This document shows, in pieces, positions 15,229 through 24,051 of a DNA stretch of 64,000 bases. The number at the start of each line of letters is the position of its first letter. The first letter of the stretch is position 1. This stretch comes from Alphaproteobacteria bacterium (lineage in GTDB: Bacteria > Pseudomonadota > Alphaproteobacteria > RF32 > CAG-239): the NCBI GenBank assembly GCA_900769705.1, contig CAAGHP010000020.1:1-64000 (forward strand), written 5' to 3'. The position numbers were made by a program, and so were the translations under genes. Under the pieces are notes generated by a model. The model did no database searches, was not told where the DNA came from, and saw nothing but the letters and a program-made list of their open reading frames with translations.

Positions 15229-16188
15229 ATGAATATTTTTATTATTGAGAAAAGCTACATGATTAAAAAGATTAAATCTGTAGCTGGTGGCTGGAAACTG
15301 TATCCGCAGGATAAAAATGAAAAAGAAATTTTTATCAACAAGCAATATTATGCCGGTAAAATGCCTTTTATGTTTCCATGGCAGACCTTTAAGCTGGATA
15401 TCGTCTATATCTGGGGTTCTAAGAATAACGAAATCGGCTTTATAACTTCAGCGGTTCTGAACGGAAAAAAGCTTTTTGAAGTTCCTAAGAAAGAGTATCC
15501 TGCAAATATCAAAAAAAGGGTAGATGCCGGCGATAAGCTTAACAGCGAACAACAAGAGCATATTGATACTGTCAATAAGGCTGTTATTTCCGCCTTGGAT
15601 TCTTTTTTACCTACGATTATGCTGTATTATGGGTATACCGGCTTGAATGTGGATTTACGGTGCTACCTTGGTCTTCACATTTTTAAGGGAGAAAAGACTC
15701 CTGAATATGAGCAACGCTTAAAGCTGATGATGATTCTTTGCCGGATTGCCGAGCGTATATACAAGCGTCACGTGAATACGGATGACTGTTGGAATGTTGG
15801 CTTATCGGCCATAAAGTTTGATCTTCCCGGACCTTGGTATGGTGATGAGAACATGCCTCTTGACAAGGAAAGTCCGGCTATGCAAATGTTTTGGGAAATA
15901 GATGATTTGCTTAACGAATTTCTTCCTCAAAAAATGAATATTTTGCTGCGTCAGTATCTTAATTATGTTGTGCGTGACATATTGTGTGTTTTTGCACAAG
16001 ATTATAATTTGATTTGCAAAGGCAAACTTGATCCGTTTGAACATTTCCATGAAGAATATTCTGACGAAAAAGTCTTTAGGTTGAACATAGAAAAAATGCA
16101 AATGCCTAAATACACATCTTTTATTCTGCCTAAAGTTTTCAGCGATGATGAAATTTATAATTTCATACGCAGTTATAATTTGAAGTAA
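15229..16188 (+). CDS. Hypothetical cytoplasmic protein, 319 residues
   Basis: A soluble, mixed-charge protein with no signal peptide or clear membrane helix and many aromatic residues. I recognise no catalytic motif or family. Clusters such as WYGDENMPLDKESPAMQMFWEIDDLLNEFLPQ (about 202-233, only partly quoted as a landmark) suggest a helical domain. The start could also be the internal ATG at 15259; 15229 is preferred because it follows the AT-rich leader shared with the 14092 and 45160 genes. No Shine-Dalgarno site is present. A terminator follows 6 bp after the stop. Confidence 0.65.
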   Translation: MNIFIIEKSYMIKKIKSVAGGWKLYPQDKNEKEIFINKQYYAGKMPFMFPWQTFKLDIVYIWGSKNNEIGFITSAVLNGKKLFEVPKKEYPANIKKRVDAGDKLNSEQQEHIDTVNKAVISALDSFLPTIMLYYGYTGLNVDLRCYLGLHIFKGEKTPEYEQRLKLMMILCRIAERIYKRHVNTDDCWNVGLSAIKFDLPGPWYGDENMPLDKESPAMQMFWEIDDLLNEFLPQKMNILLRQYLNYVVRDILCVFAQDYNLICKGKLDPFEHFHEEYSDEKVFRLNIEKMQMPKYTSFILPKVFSDDEIYNFIRSYNLK

Positions 16189-16193
16189 AATTC

Positions 16194-16232
16194 AAAAACA
16201 GCCTTAGTTCTAAAACTAAGGCTGTTTTTTTT
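16194..16232. terminator. Bidirectional terminator between the 15229 gene and lptG
   Basis: AAACAGCCTTAGTT pairs with AACTAAGGCTGTTT around a 4-nt loop, with A and T runs on either side. It serves the 15229 gene (+) and probably also the convergent gmk-lptG operon (-). Confidence 0.85.
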
Positions 16233-16285
16233 ACAGTTCATACAAAATTCTTTACATTCTCTCAAGCAGTTGATGAAATTTTATA

Positions 16286-17392
16286 TTAAACTTCATCGGC
16301 AGAAACCAACATCGAACTGCTCGTCAGCAAAATGATTAAAGTCGGCGCTGATACCGCAAGCCAAACCGGAATATAGCCGTTTATACCAAAAGCATAAACT
16401 ACCTGCGATGAAAAATAGACAATAAAGCCGATAACAACGCTGAAAACAACCCGCATCATCACTCCGGAACCGCGCTGGGTGTTCTGCAGCATAAAAATTG
16501 CAGCAATCAACACCATGCCAACCAGCTGAAACGGAGCAATAAGCAAGCTCAAATAGCGCATCCAGTGACGGCGTGCCGAAAAGCCGGCTTGTTCGTAAAA
16601 AGCGATGGTCTCCGGCAGCTGCCAAAATGAAATTGCATCAGGTTCAATAAAATTTTCTTTTATCCGTTCCATATTTATGCTTGTTTTATAAGCATAATCC
16701 ATTAAAAATTCAACCGGTTTACCGCCCTCCAGAACCCTAACATCTTTCAGATGAAAAGTATTGCCTTCCAATGTGGCAAAATAGGCTTCGTACCCTTTAA
16801 GAATTTGGGCATTTTTACCAAGTTCCGTAATGCTGACATCCCGCATCCATAAAGTATTGTTCTCCTGCCGCAATGTTTTGGCCTGCAGCAGCAAAACTTT
16901 GCCGTCGCCCACGGCTTCGCGTATCCACAAACCCTTGCTTGAAAACAACACGGCATTAGGATCACGAGAATCGAGCCGATAATCCAGCACTTCGTGCCAT
17001 TCAAACATTTTTGCCGCCAGCGGATTAAAAAGCATGGTATTTACCAATCCCAGCAAAAATGTAGCGATAATCAGCGGACGCAGCAGCCCAAACATAGAAA
17101 CGCCTGCCGAACGGATAATTACAAATTCATTATTTTTGCTCAAACGCCAAAAAGTTATCATTGCCGCCACCATCATCACAAACGGAATCACAATTTCGAC
17201 GGTTTTGGTCACTCTGGTTACAGCCAGTTGCGCGGCAAACCACATTGTGACATCATCTCGTCCGGAAATTTTACGCAATGTTTCAATAGAGTCAAACATT
17301 AAAATAATGCCTAAAATGGCAAAAAGCACCATAAAAAAGTTACCAAGTAGCTGCCGGTTTATATAACGGCTGAGAATTGCAAAAAAGCTCAT
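16286..17392 (-). CDS. lptG: LPS export ABC transporter permease LptG
   Basis: LptG is one of the two permease subunits of LptB2FG, which extracts lipopolysaccharide from the inner membrane. The 368-residue product has the family plan: three N-terminal helices (about 13-32, 60-85, 98-120), a periplasmic beta-jellyroll of about 130 residues, and three C-terminal helices (about 280-300, 310-330, 338-360). The start SRYINRQLLGNFFMVL is typical. LptG is favoured over LptF by overall appearance, but these are hard to tell apart without alignment; the partner gene is not in the window. It begins 3 bp after the cysK stop, as last gene of an operon with gmk. Confidence 0.85.
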   Translation of the reverse strand: MSFFAILSRYINRQLLGNFFMVLFAILGIILMFDSIETLRKISGRDDVTMWFAAQLAVTRVTKTVEIVIPFVMMVAAMITFWRLSKNNEFVIIRSAGVSMFGLLRPLIIATFLLGLVNTMLFNPLAAKMFEWHEVLDYRLDSRDPNAVLFSSKGLWIREAVGDGKVLLLQAKTLRQENNTLWMRDVSITELGKNAQILKGYEAYFATLEGNTFHLKDVRVLEGGKPVEFLMDYAYKTSINMERIKENFIEPDAISFWQLPETIAFYEQAGFSARRHWMRYLSLLIAPFQLVGMVLIAAIFMLQNTQRGSGVMMRVVFSVVIGFIVYFSSQVVYAFGINGYIPVWLAVSAPTLIILLTSSSMLVSADEV

Positions 17393-17395
17393 AAT

Positions 17396-18346
17396 TTAGT
17401 CCTGTGTTTCTTTTATATCCTGATTAAAAAACGGATCAGACAAATAGCGTTCAATACTGTCGGGTAAGACCACCACAATATTTTTTCCGGTCATTTCCTC
17501 TCGTTTTGCCAAATTCAGAGCAGCACATATTGCTGCTGCCGCCGAAATTCCGACCGGCAATCCTTCGGTTTTGGCTACAGTTTTAGTCATTTCCAAAGCA
17601 TCATTGCTGCTTACTTTACAAACTTCATTAACCAATTCCGGACGATACAAAGGCGGAATAAAACCGGCACCTATACCGCCGATTTTATGCGAACCTTTCT
17701 GTCCTCCGCTCAAAACCGGACTTTCGGCCGGTTCGACAGCCATCACAAACAAATCCGGAATGCATGATTTAAGCGCTGAAGCAATACCTGTTATTGTTCC
17801 GGATGTGCCAACGCCGCAAACCACCGCATCAACATTTCCGCCGGTATCTTCCATAATTTCAACGCTTGTAGTCAGCTGATGAGCTTCCACGTTTGCCTGA
17901 TTTTCAAATTGTTTAAATTCTATCAGATTATTCGAACGAGATTTCAATATTTCCACCTTGCGGATTGCTCCGGCCATGCCTTCGGCAGCAGGTGTGAGTA
18001 AAACTTCGGCTCCGAACTGACGGATTAGCGCGATTTTTTCGCGAGCCATATTTTCCGGCATAACAATCACCAGTTTATAGCCGCGTTCCGCACAAAATGC
18101 CGCCAGCCCGACGCCGGTATTACCCGATGTAGCCTCAATAAACACAGTGTTTTCATTGATTTTGCTGAATGGTGCTTTTTTTATCATATTGAGCGCAACA
18201 CGGTCTTTTACAGAAAAAATCGGATTATAAAACTCGCACTTTCCGATAACGTTTCCCTTGCATTCAAACATCTTCATAAGTTTATTCAGCTTAAGCAACG
18301 GAGTATGGCCAATCAGTTCTTCTATAGATTCATAAATTTTTTGCAT
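17396..18346 (-). CDS. cysK: Cysteine synthase family protein (O-acetylserine sulfhydrylase)
   Basis: A PLP-dependent enzyme that replaces the acetyl group of O-acetylserine with sulfide to make cysteine. The 316-residue product has the PLP lysine at about K47 (NPIFSVKDRVA), the substrate loop EATSGNTGVGLA (about 71-82) and the phosphate-binding GVGTSGTITGIA loop. The usual 'NP-GS-VKDR' reads NPIFSVKDR, a modest change. A cystathionine beta-synthase-like or CysM role cannot be excluded. It lies between a small unknown gene (3-bp gap) and lptG. Confidence 0.85.
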   Translation of the reverse strand: MQKIYESIEELIGHTPLLKLNKLMKMFECKGNVIGKCEFYNPIFSVKDRVALNMIKKAPFSKINENTVFIEATSGNTGVGLAAFCAERGYKLVIVMPENMAREKIALIRQFGAEVLLTPAAEGMAGAIRKVEILKSRSNNLIEFKQFENQANVEAHQLTTSVEIMEDTGGNVDAVVCGVGTSGTITGIASALKSCIPDLFVMAVEPAESPVLSGGQKGSHKIGGIGAGFIPPLYRPELVNEVCKVSSNDALEMTKTVAKTEGLPVGISAAAAICAALNLAKREEMTGKNIVVVLPDSIERYLSDPFFNQDIKETQD

Positions 18347-18349
18347 AGT

Positions 18350-18748
18350 TTATTTCCTCATTCTGACAATCATATTTCTAAAACCGTTTTGCAGCGTGTC
18401 ATCAAACTGGACATTGCCAACCATAACATCTTCAATCAGCTGCCAGCTCAAAGTTCCGCTGTTGATTTGCGCGTTTTCCACGTCATAAACCTCAAACAGC
18501 TGTGTTTCGCAAAAATATTCTCCGTTTTCTTCCACATCGGCATGCAGAGTATATTGCAGGCTCGGAGTTTCCGTAAGTGCTAAATAATCAGCTTTTGGAA
18601 AAGAATACAGTCCTAAAATTTTATCATATTGACATAGCAGTAAATTGTCTTTTACCACCACGGAATAGCTGCATTCACGCTTTTTTGCCTTACTTTGCTC
18701 ATAAAAAAAGACTGCGCCGAATTTGTTTACAAACGGAATTTTAGTCAT
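18350..18748 (-). CDS. Hypothetical protein, possibly a degenerate Nudix-like fold
   Basis: A 132-residue protein. The stretch YSVVVKDNLLLCQYDKILGLYSFP (about 28-51, family-like at 'VVV.DN.LL' and 'GLYSFP') resembles the first strands of Nudix hydrolases, and SWQLIEDVMVG near the end resembles their last strand. The Nudix box itself (GX5EX7REUXEEXGU) is absent, so hydrolase activity is unlikely. The gene overlaps the end of gmk by 8 bp and is 3 bp from cysK, so it belongs to that operon. The assignment is tentative. Confidence 0.55.
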   Translation of the reverse strand: MTKIPFVNKFGAVFFYEQSKAKKRECSYSVVVKDNLLLCQYDKILGLYSFPKADYLALTETPSLQYTLHADVEENGEYFCETQLFEVYDVENAQINSGTLSWQLIEDVMVGNVQFDDTLQNGFRNMIVRMRK

Positions 18749-19403
18749 GCTCTGCTTCTTTCTTCAATTTTTCCACAAACTGAACCAGTCCGGTTTGACG
18801 CACACGTTTCATACGTTCGGCCGAAATAATTTCACGCACGGTTTTCACGGTTTGATCCACATCAACATTTACAACCACATAGTCGTATTCCGTCCAATGA
18901 GCCATTTTTTCCAAGATTAAGCCCATGCGTTTATTGATAATTTCTTTGCTGTCGGTGCCTCTGCCCTCCAAACGACGACGCAGTTCATGGATTGATGGCG
19001 GCAAAAAGTAGATAGATACCACATCATTCGGCGCTTTTTCTTTCATCTGACGCAAACCAAGCCAATCCATATCAAAAACTACATCCTGCCCCACATTGAT
19101 AAAGCTGTCTACTTCAGAGCGCAGTGTACCGTAACGCGAACCGTACTGAGAATCTACATGTTCATAAAAAGCATCTTGTTTTAAGAGTTCGTTATATTTA
19201 TCATCGCTGATGTAATAGTAATCGACACCGTCTTTTTCACCTTCGCGCGGCTGGCGTGTAGTCGCCGAAACCGAAAATTTCAAGTTATCATCCAGAGCCA
19301 TCAGCTTTTTGATAACCGATGTTTTTCCTGTACCGGACGGAGCTTCAATAATAAACATAGCACCGCGGCGAACTTTTTTTAATGTATCGATAATATCAGT
19401 CAT
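18741..19403 (-). CDS. gmk: Guanylate kinase
   Basis: Phosphorylates GMP to GDP with ATP. The 220-residue product has the P-loop APSGTGKTSV (about 21-30), the GMP-binding segment SVSATTRQPREGEKDGVDYY (about 54-73) and the lid arginines RRRLEGRGTDS. The length is normal. It is the first gene of gmk-hyp-cysK-lptG on the minus strand and overlaps the next gene by 8 bp. Confidence 0.95.
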   Translation of the reverse strand: MTDIIDTLKKVRRGAMFIIEAPSGTGKTSVIKKLMALDDNLKFSVSATTRQPREGEKDGVDYYYISDDKYNELLKQDAFYEHVDSQYGSRYGTLRSEVDSFINVGQDVVFDMDWLGLRQMKEKAPNDVVSIYFLPPSIHELRRRLEGRGTDSKEIINKRMGLILEKMAHWTEYDYVVVNVDVDQTVKTVREIISAERMKRVRQTGLVQFVEKLKKEAEHD

Positions 19404-19494
19404 TTTCTTCCTCTTGCAAAATAAACGCAGCCATACTATAACCTATAAATAACATATAACGCAACAGTTAAAATTTTACTAGGATATTTAGACA

Positions 19495-20259
19495 ATGCAA
19501 AAAAATATAGAAAACGTACTAATTACCGGCGCCTCTTCAGGAATCGGTGAAGCTTTGGCGCTGATATACGCTCAAAACGGCGCAAAAAATTTATTTTTAA
19601 GCGGCCGAAATGTCGAACGTTTAGAAAAAATTGTTGCCGAATGCCAAAAATCGGGAGCAAAAACCGAGGGCAAAGTTATTGATGTTACCGACAAAGCTGC
19701 AATGGAAAAATGGATTGAAGAATGCAATCAAAAAGCATCGCTTAACTTGGTTTTTGCCAATGCCGGAGTTTCTACCGGCGAAGAAACACCGAAAAATATT
19801 TATAACACTTTCAATACCAATGTTATGGGAGTATTGAATACGGTTACTCCGGCCGTTGAGCTATATAAAAAACGTAAGAACGACAGTACAAAAATCATCG
19901 CTATAACCGCCTCCATTGCCGGATATCACGGACTCTGTGCCTGCCCGTCATACAGCGCCAGCAAAGCCTGCATCAAAGCCTACGGCGAAGCTCTGCGCAA
20001 CAGCCTGCGAGCCGAAAACATTGCCGTAAATATTATCTGCCCTGGTTTTGTACGTTCCCGCATTACCGATAAAAACACCTGCCCGATGCCGTTTTTTATG
20101 GAAGCTGATAAAGCTGCAGGCATTATATATAAAGGTATCCAAAAAAATATCGGACTGATAGCTTTCCCTTGGCCGATGCGTTTCGGCGTATGGCTGCTTT
20201 CAATTTTACCGAATTGTTTAAGCGATTTTATTTACAGCCGTCTTCCGCATAAGGTATAA
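19495..20259 (+). CDS. Short-chain dehydrogenase/reductase
   Basis: A 254-residue classical SDR that uses NAD(P)H on an unknown substrate. The cofactor motif TGASSGIG is at 11-18, the NAG-type strand (FANAGV) near 88, and the catalytic Ser140, Tyr153 and Lys157 (PSYSASK) are all present. A hydrophobic C-terminal stretch (PMRFGVWLLSILPNCL) resembles SDRs of lipid metabolism that contact membranes. The tag gene starts 2 bp after the stop, so they are probably cotranscribed; no functional link is evident. Confidence 0.88.
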   Translation: MQKNIENVLITGASSGIGEALALIYAQNGAKNLFLSGRNVERLEKIVAECQKSGAKTEGKVIDVTDKAAMEKWIEECNQKASLNLVFANAGVSTGEETPKNIYNTFNTNVMGVLNTVTPAVELYKKRKNDSTKIIAITASIAGYHGLCACPSYSASKACIKAYGEALRNSLRAENIAVNIICPGFVRSRITDKNTCPMPFFMEADKAAGIIYKGIQKNIGLIAFPWPMRFGVWLLSILPNCLSDFIYSRLPHKV

Positions 20260-20261
20260 GC

Positions 20262-20810
20262 ATGCGCTGTTCTTGGGTTGATGAAAATTGCAAAATTTAT
20301 GTATGCTACCATGACAAAGAATGGGGCAAACCGGTGCATGATGACTGCAAGCTTTTTGAAATGCTGATTTTAGAAGGCTTTCAAGCCGGACTTTCTTGGC
20401 TGACCGTCTTAAAAAAACGCCAAGCGTTTAGAGAGGAATTTGCCGGATTCGAGCCCAAAAAAGTAGCTCAACTCACCGAAGAAAAAATAAAAAAAATGCT
20501 GCAAAATCCGCAAATTATCCGCAGTCGGCAAAAAATCTGCTCGGCTGTTAATAACGCTAGAATATTTCTGCAAATTCAGCAGGAGTTCGGTACATTTGAT
20601 AAATATTTATGGCATTTTACAAACGGCAAAATTCAAAAGTACGGTATATTTCCCTGTCCTGTTAAAAATGAACTGTCGGATACAATTTCTAAAGACTTAA
20701 AAAAGCGCGGAATGAAATATGTTGGCAGTGTGATTATATATTCCTATTTGCAGGCCGTCGGAGTGATAAACGACCACGAGCCTCAATGCTTTTGTCACAC
20801 TAAAGATTAG
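20262..20810 (+). CDS. tag: DNA-3-methyladenine glycosylase I
   Basis: Removes 3-methyladenine from alkylated DNA in base excision repair. The 182-residue product starts MRCSWVDENCKIYVCYHDKEWG, with the zinc ligands Cys3 and His17, and ends with His172 and Cys176 (NDHEPQC), the same spacing as the zinc site of E. coli Tag. The EGFQAGLSWLTVLKKR motif (about 44-59) marks the substrate pocket. Its end overlaps the convergent gene by 4 bp. Confidence 0.93.
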   Translation: MRCSWVDENCKIYVCYHDKEWGKPVHDDCKLFEMLILEGFQAGLSWLTVLKKRQAFREEFAGFEPKKVAQLTEEKIKKMLQNPQIIRSRQKICSAVNNARIFLQIQQEFGTFDKYLWHFTNGKIQKYGIFPCPVKNELSDTISKDLKKRGMKYVGSVIIYSYLQAVGVINDHEPQCFCHTKD

Positions 20811-21361
20811 CCGCCACGATGCAAAGCCTGCTTCCAAGCTAATAGAACCTCAGGTTTATATGCGGAATTTTCTCTTGCTTTACGTTCCAAAGTTTCTTTT
20901 TTATATTGTTCGATTTTCATTCGGCGTTCAGCATATTCTTTCAGTTCTTCATCTTTCAGAGTTTTAACTTCTCCATCTTGTTTTGCAGACAAATAGTCCA
21001 TCATACTAATATCTAAAGTTGCTTTTTTTCCGGCAGCTTTCATTTTATTAAATGTCTGTATAATTTTAGGTGTCAATTCCTTAGCCAAGCTTTCATAATA
21101 CATATACATCGGCGACTTACGAACCGGAGCATTATTCTGTTGTGCCGAAAATTTGAATTTACCGAAAGTTATTTCAGGCTCCTGTCCTTCAATATCGGTC
21201 AGATATATGGAACCGGCATAATTTTCCAGTTTAGGATTTTCTCTTTTACGGCTGGCCATAATCATATCATGTATTATGCCGTCAGCCGGTGCAATATCAA
21301 TAATTAAATCATCTTTAAAACGCTCTTTAGAGCAAATAACGCGATATTGTTTTCTAGACAT
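20807..21361 (-). CDS. Hypothetical protein, 184 residues
   Basis: Start chosen at ATG 21361 (MSRKQYRVIC) because GGAGGC lies 5 bp upstream; an upstream in-frame codon would include this site. The N-terminal half looks like mixed alpha/beta, and the C-terminal half (about 115-175) is very rich in Lys and Glu and probably helical or coiled coil. I recognise no family. It is a single gene, convergent with tag. Confidence 0.65.
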   Translation of the reverse strand: MSRKQYRVICSKERFKDDLIIDIAPADGIIHDMIMASRKRENPKLENYAGSIYLTDIEGQEPEITFGKFKFSAQQNNAPVRKSPMYMYYESLAKELTPKIIQTFNKMKAAGKKATLDISMMDYLSAKQDGEVKTLKDEELKEYAERRMKIEQYKKETLERKARENSAYKPEVLLAWKQALHRGG

Positions 21362-21428
21362 AATGCCTCCATTTTTTGTATAAAATAACATAAAAAAGAA
21401 AAAGTGTCCAGTTTTTAAAACAAAGCGC

Positions 21429-21457
21429 TTGCTTTTTTTTTCAAAGTAGCCTACAAA
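21429..21457 (+). promoter_or_regulatory. Promoter of tRNA-Ser
   Basis: TTGCTT (21429-21434), 17 bp, TACAAA (21452-21457), with the predicted start about 17 bp before the tRNA. Confidence 0.5.
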
Positions 21458-21480
21458 CGATTTAATCGTATTTTATCCAT

Positions 21481-21571
21481 GGTAAGATGGCAGAGTGGTC
21501 GAATGCGATTGACTCGAAATCAATTGTACCTATTTCAGGTACCCAGGGTTCAAATCCCTGTCTTACCGCCA
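21481..21571 (+). tRNA. tRNA-Ser (anticodon CGA)
   Basis: Acceptor GGTAAGA (21481-21487) pairs with TCTTACC (21561-21567). The anticodon stem ATTGA/TCAAT encloses the loop CTCGAAA, giving anticodon CGA (reads UCG). A long variable arm (GTACC-TATTTCA-GGTAC) is typical for serine, the T arm has GGTTCAAATCC, and CCA is encoded at 21569-21571. Confidence 0.95.
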
Positions 21572-21577
21572 ATAAAC

Positions 21578-21606
21578 AAAAAACTCCCTCTAGGGAGTTT
21601 TTTTGT
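21578..21606 (+). terminator. Terminator of tRNA-Ser
   Basis: A perfect palindrome AAACTCCCTCTAGGGAGTTT at 21581-21600, followed by TTTT. Confidence 0.85.
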
Positions 21607-21619
21607 TTATAGCGACATA

Positions 21620-21936
21620 TACAAACCAGCACATAAGAAAAACCGGCCGCTTATTACTGCAACAGGCACTAACTCTCAGAAACTCGGATAGCCTGCGTAG
21701 ATGCGACGGAATTTTTAAGCGACGTGTACAATAAGGTACACGAGCGCAAAACACATTATTCACAAAATTGCAGATAGTAGTGTAGATAGCGTTAAAACAA
21801 GAAGAGAGAAAATTTCAGCGTACAAAAATACCGGCCGCTTATTACTGCAACCGGCACAAACTCTCTGAAACTCGGATAATGAGCTTAATGCGAAGTAAGA
21901 TTTTTTCGCAGTGTACAAACTAGTACATAAGAAAAA
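21620..21936. repeat. Noncoding block of interspersed direct repeats
   Basis: Two 49-bp copies (21642-21690 and 21830-21878), both beginning ACCGGCCGCTTATTACTGCA and ending CTCGGATA, differ at only a few positions. A second unit, TACAAAC(C/T)AG(C/T)ACATAAGAAAAA, occurs at 21620-21642 and 21914-21936. Between them is a perfect hairpin CGTGTAC-AATAAG-GTACACG (21723-21742). No frame is plausible across the block. It lies in the 400-bp gap between tRNA-Ser and adk. Confidence 0.7.
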
Positions 21937-21970
21937 ATCTTACCAGCAGAAAGCCATTAGACGAGTTTCC

Positions 21971-22639
21971 CTATATCCCGAGGATTTCATCAATCTTATT
22001 ACTAACCGCTTCAATTGTTCCGGTACCATCGACAGTACGCAGCAAACCTCGTTTTTCAAAAAATGGTATTGTCGGATAAGTCAAAAGCCGATAGTTTACC
22101 AGACGATTCTGCACGGTAGCGCGGTTATCATCTTTACGACGTCCGAATTCAGTTCCGCCGCAAACATCGCATACACCATAAACTTTTGGCTTTTGAAACT
22201 TATCATGATATCCGGCGCCGCATTTTAAGCACGAATAACGTCCTAAGATACGCTCCATAATGATTTCATCCGGCACTTGAATTTCCAGCACGCAGGTAAG
22301 CTTGATGTCTTTTTCGGCAAGCAGGCTCTCCAACACTTCTGCTTGCGGCAAAGTCCGTGGAAAACCATCCAAAATAAAGCCACGCTCGCAATCAGGCTGC
22401 CCAATACGGTTGCGCACCATTTCAATAATCATTTCATCGGTAGCAAATTCGCCTTTATCCAGCAAAGCCTTCAAATCACGCCCTAAGGGAGTATCCTGCG
22501 CGGCATACTCCCTTAACATTTCACCGGTCGATAAATGACAGATATGCGTTTTTTCTTTCAAAATTCGAGCCTGTGTCCCTTTACCGCAGCCCGGAGCTCC
22601 GGTAAACACGACATAAAGTCCTTTTTTTGTTTCAGACAT
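21971..22639 (-). CDS. adk: Adenylate kinase (zinc-type lid)
   Basis: Balances AMP, ADP and ATP. The 222-residue product has the P-loop FTGAPGCGKGTQA (about 13-25), the AMP site GEMLREYA, and a long lid domain with four cysteines (137, 140, 157, 160; CxxC and CxxC) that should bind zinc, as in Gram-positive and some proteobacterial enzymes. It overlaps the secY stop codon by one base, so translation is coupled. The usual next genes (rpsM, rpsK, rpoA, rplQ) are absent. Confidence 0.96.
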   Translation of the reverse strand: MSETKKGLYVVFTGAPGCGKGTQARILKEKTHICHLSTGEMLREYAAQDTPLGRDLKALLDKGEFATDEMIIEMVRNRIGQPDCERGFILDGFPRTLPQAEVLESLLAEKDIKLTCVLEIQVPDEIIMERILGRYSCLKCGAGYHDKFQKPKVYGVCDVCGGTEFGRRKDDNRATVQNRLVNYRLLTYPTIPFFEKRGLLRTVDGTGTIEAVSNKIDEILGI

Positions 22640-23988
22640 TAACGCCCTTTCCTTTTAACCAATGCAGCTTTTTTCAAAAGCCCTTCATATTGATAGGCAA
22701 TTAAATGCGATTGAATTTGGCCGACAAAGTCCATAGTAACTTGCACCACGATGAGCAAGGTTGTACCACCCAAAACAAACGGCACGCCAACTTTACTAAT
22801 CAGCAATTCAGGCAAAATGCACAAGCAGACCAAGTAGATGGAAGCGATTACCGTCAAACGGGTAATTACATAGTCAAGATATTCGGCAGTATTTTTCCCC
22901 GGACGAATACCGGCAATAAAGCCGCCATGCTTCTTTAAATTATCTGCTGTTTCCTGCGGATTAAATACTACCGAAGTATAGAAAAACGTAAAGAACAGAA
23001 TTAAGAATGCATACAAGCCCAAATACACTGGCTGACCGTGTCCCAGCATCTGACTCAAACTTTGCACCCAAGACGGTCCCTTTTCAGCCGACAAATTAGC
23101 GATTGTGATAGGCAGCAGCAACAAAGAGCTGGCAAAAATCGGCGGTATAACGCCTGTCGGGTTGATTTTCAGAGGCAGATGAGAGCTTTCAGCTGCCATC
23201 ATCCGCATACCCATCTGGCGCTTCGGATATTGAATAATGATTTTTCTTTGTGCTCTTTCCACAAATACAATCACATAAATCAAAGCCAAAGCCATAGCCA
23301 GCAGCATTAAAATTGTGGTTATAGACATCTGACCGGCGCGCCCCAATTCAAAAGTCTGAGCCAAAGCGTTTGGAATATTGGCAATAATACCGACGGTAAT
23401 AATTAAAGAAGAACCGTTTCCAACACCGCGCTGAGTGATTTGATCGCCCAACCACACAATGAACATGGTACCACCGACCAGAGATACGATAGTAGAAAAT
23501 CTAAATGCAAAACTGTCAATCATCACGGCAGATGAACCGTTGGCTCCAGAAACGCTCTCCAAGCCGACAGCGATACCGTAGCCTTGAATAATTGTAATCA
23601 GCACAGTCAAACATTTTGTATAGTGTGTAATTTTGCGGTGACCGGCCTCGCCCTCTTTTTTAAGAGCCATCAAAGACGGAATAACTGATTGTCCCAGCTG
23701 AACAATAATGGAAGCAGAAATGTACGGCATAATGTTTAAGGCAAAAATCGTCATACGCTCCAGCGCGCCGCCGGAAAACATATTGAACATACCCAAAATA
23801 CCGCCTTGGTTACGGCTGAACATTTCAGCCAGCACGCCTGGGTTAATTCCCGGAAGCGGAATATATGTGCCCAAACGGAAAATAATCAAAGCCCAAACTG
23901 TAAACCAAAGTCTTTTTTTCAGTTCGTCGGCTTTGCTAAAGGCAGACATATCAATATTGGCTGCCATTTTTTCTGCTAATGATACCAT
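22639..23988 (-). CDS. secY: Preprotein translocase subunit SecY
   Basis: The channel-forming subunit of the Sec translocon. The 449-residue product has ten membrane helices, the plug region after helix 1 (PLPGINPGVLAEMF), and the conserved cytoplasmic loops GVGNGSSLIITVGI and ERAQRKIIIQYPKRQ. It starts MVSLAEKMAANIDM with AAGGA upstream. Normally it follows rplO; here the gene upstream is a prepilin-like gene and secY has its own promoter. Confidence 0.96.
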   Translation of the reverse strand: MVSLAEKMAANIDMSAFSKADELKKRLWFTVWALIIFRLGTYIPLPGINPGVLAEMFSRNQGGILGMFNMFSGGALERMTIFALNIMPYISASIIVQLGQSVIPSLMALKKEGEAGHRKITHYTKCLTVLITIIQGYGIAVGLESVSGANGSSAVMIDSFAFRFSTIVSLVGGTMFIVWLGDQITQRGVGNGSSLIITVGIIANIPNALAQTFELGRAGQMSITTILMLLAMALALIYVIVFVERAQRKIIIQYPKRQMGMRMMAAESSHLPLKINPTGVIPPIFASSLLLLPITIANLSAEKGPSWVQSLSQMLGHGQPVYLGLYAFLILFFTFFYTSVVFNPQETADNLKKHGGFIAGIRPGKNTAEYLDYVITRLTVIASIYLVCLCILPELLISKVGVPFVLGGTTLLIVVQVTMDFVGQIQSHLIAYQYEGLLKKAALVKRKGR

Positions 23989-24051
23989 TTTTTCATCCTT
24001 AAAATTTTAAAAACAAATCATAGGGTTATAAAAAACCCATTTGGATTTAAT

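Noticed and set aside
16286..17392. LptF instead of LptG
   Set aside because: Not fully excluded; the pattern fits LptG better, but the two permeases are similar and the partner is not in the window.
21479..21691. Open frame over tRNA-Ser
   Set aside because: It covers the tRNA and its terminator and has no independent support.
21620..21936. CRISPR array
   Set aside because: The repeats are only two per kind, unequal in length and not regularly spaced; no cas genes are present.
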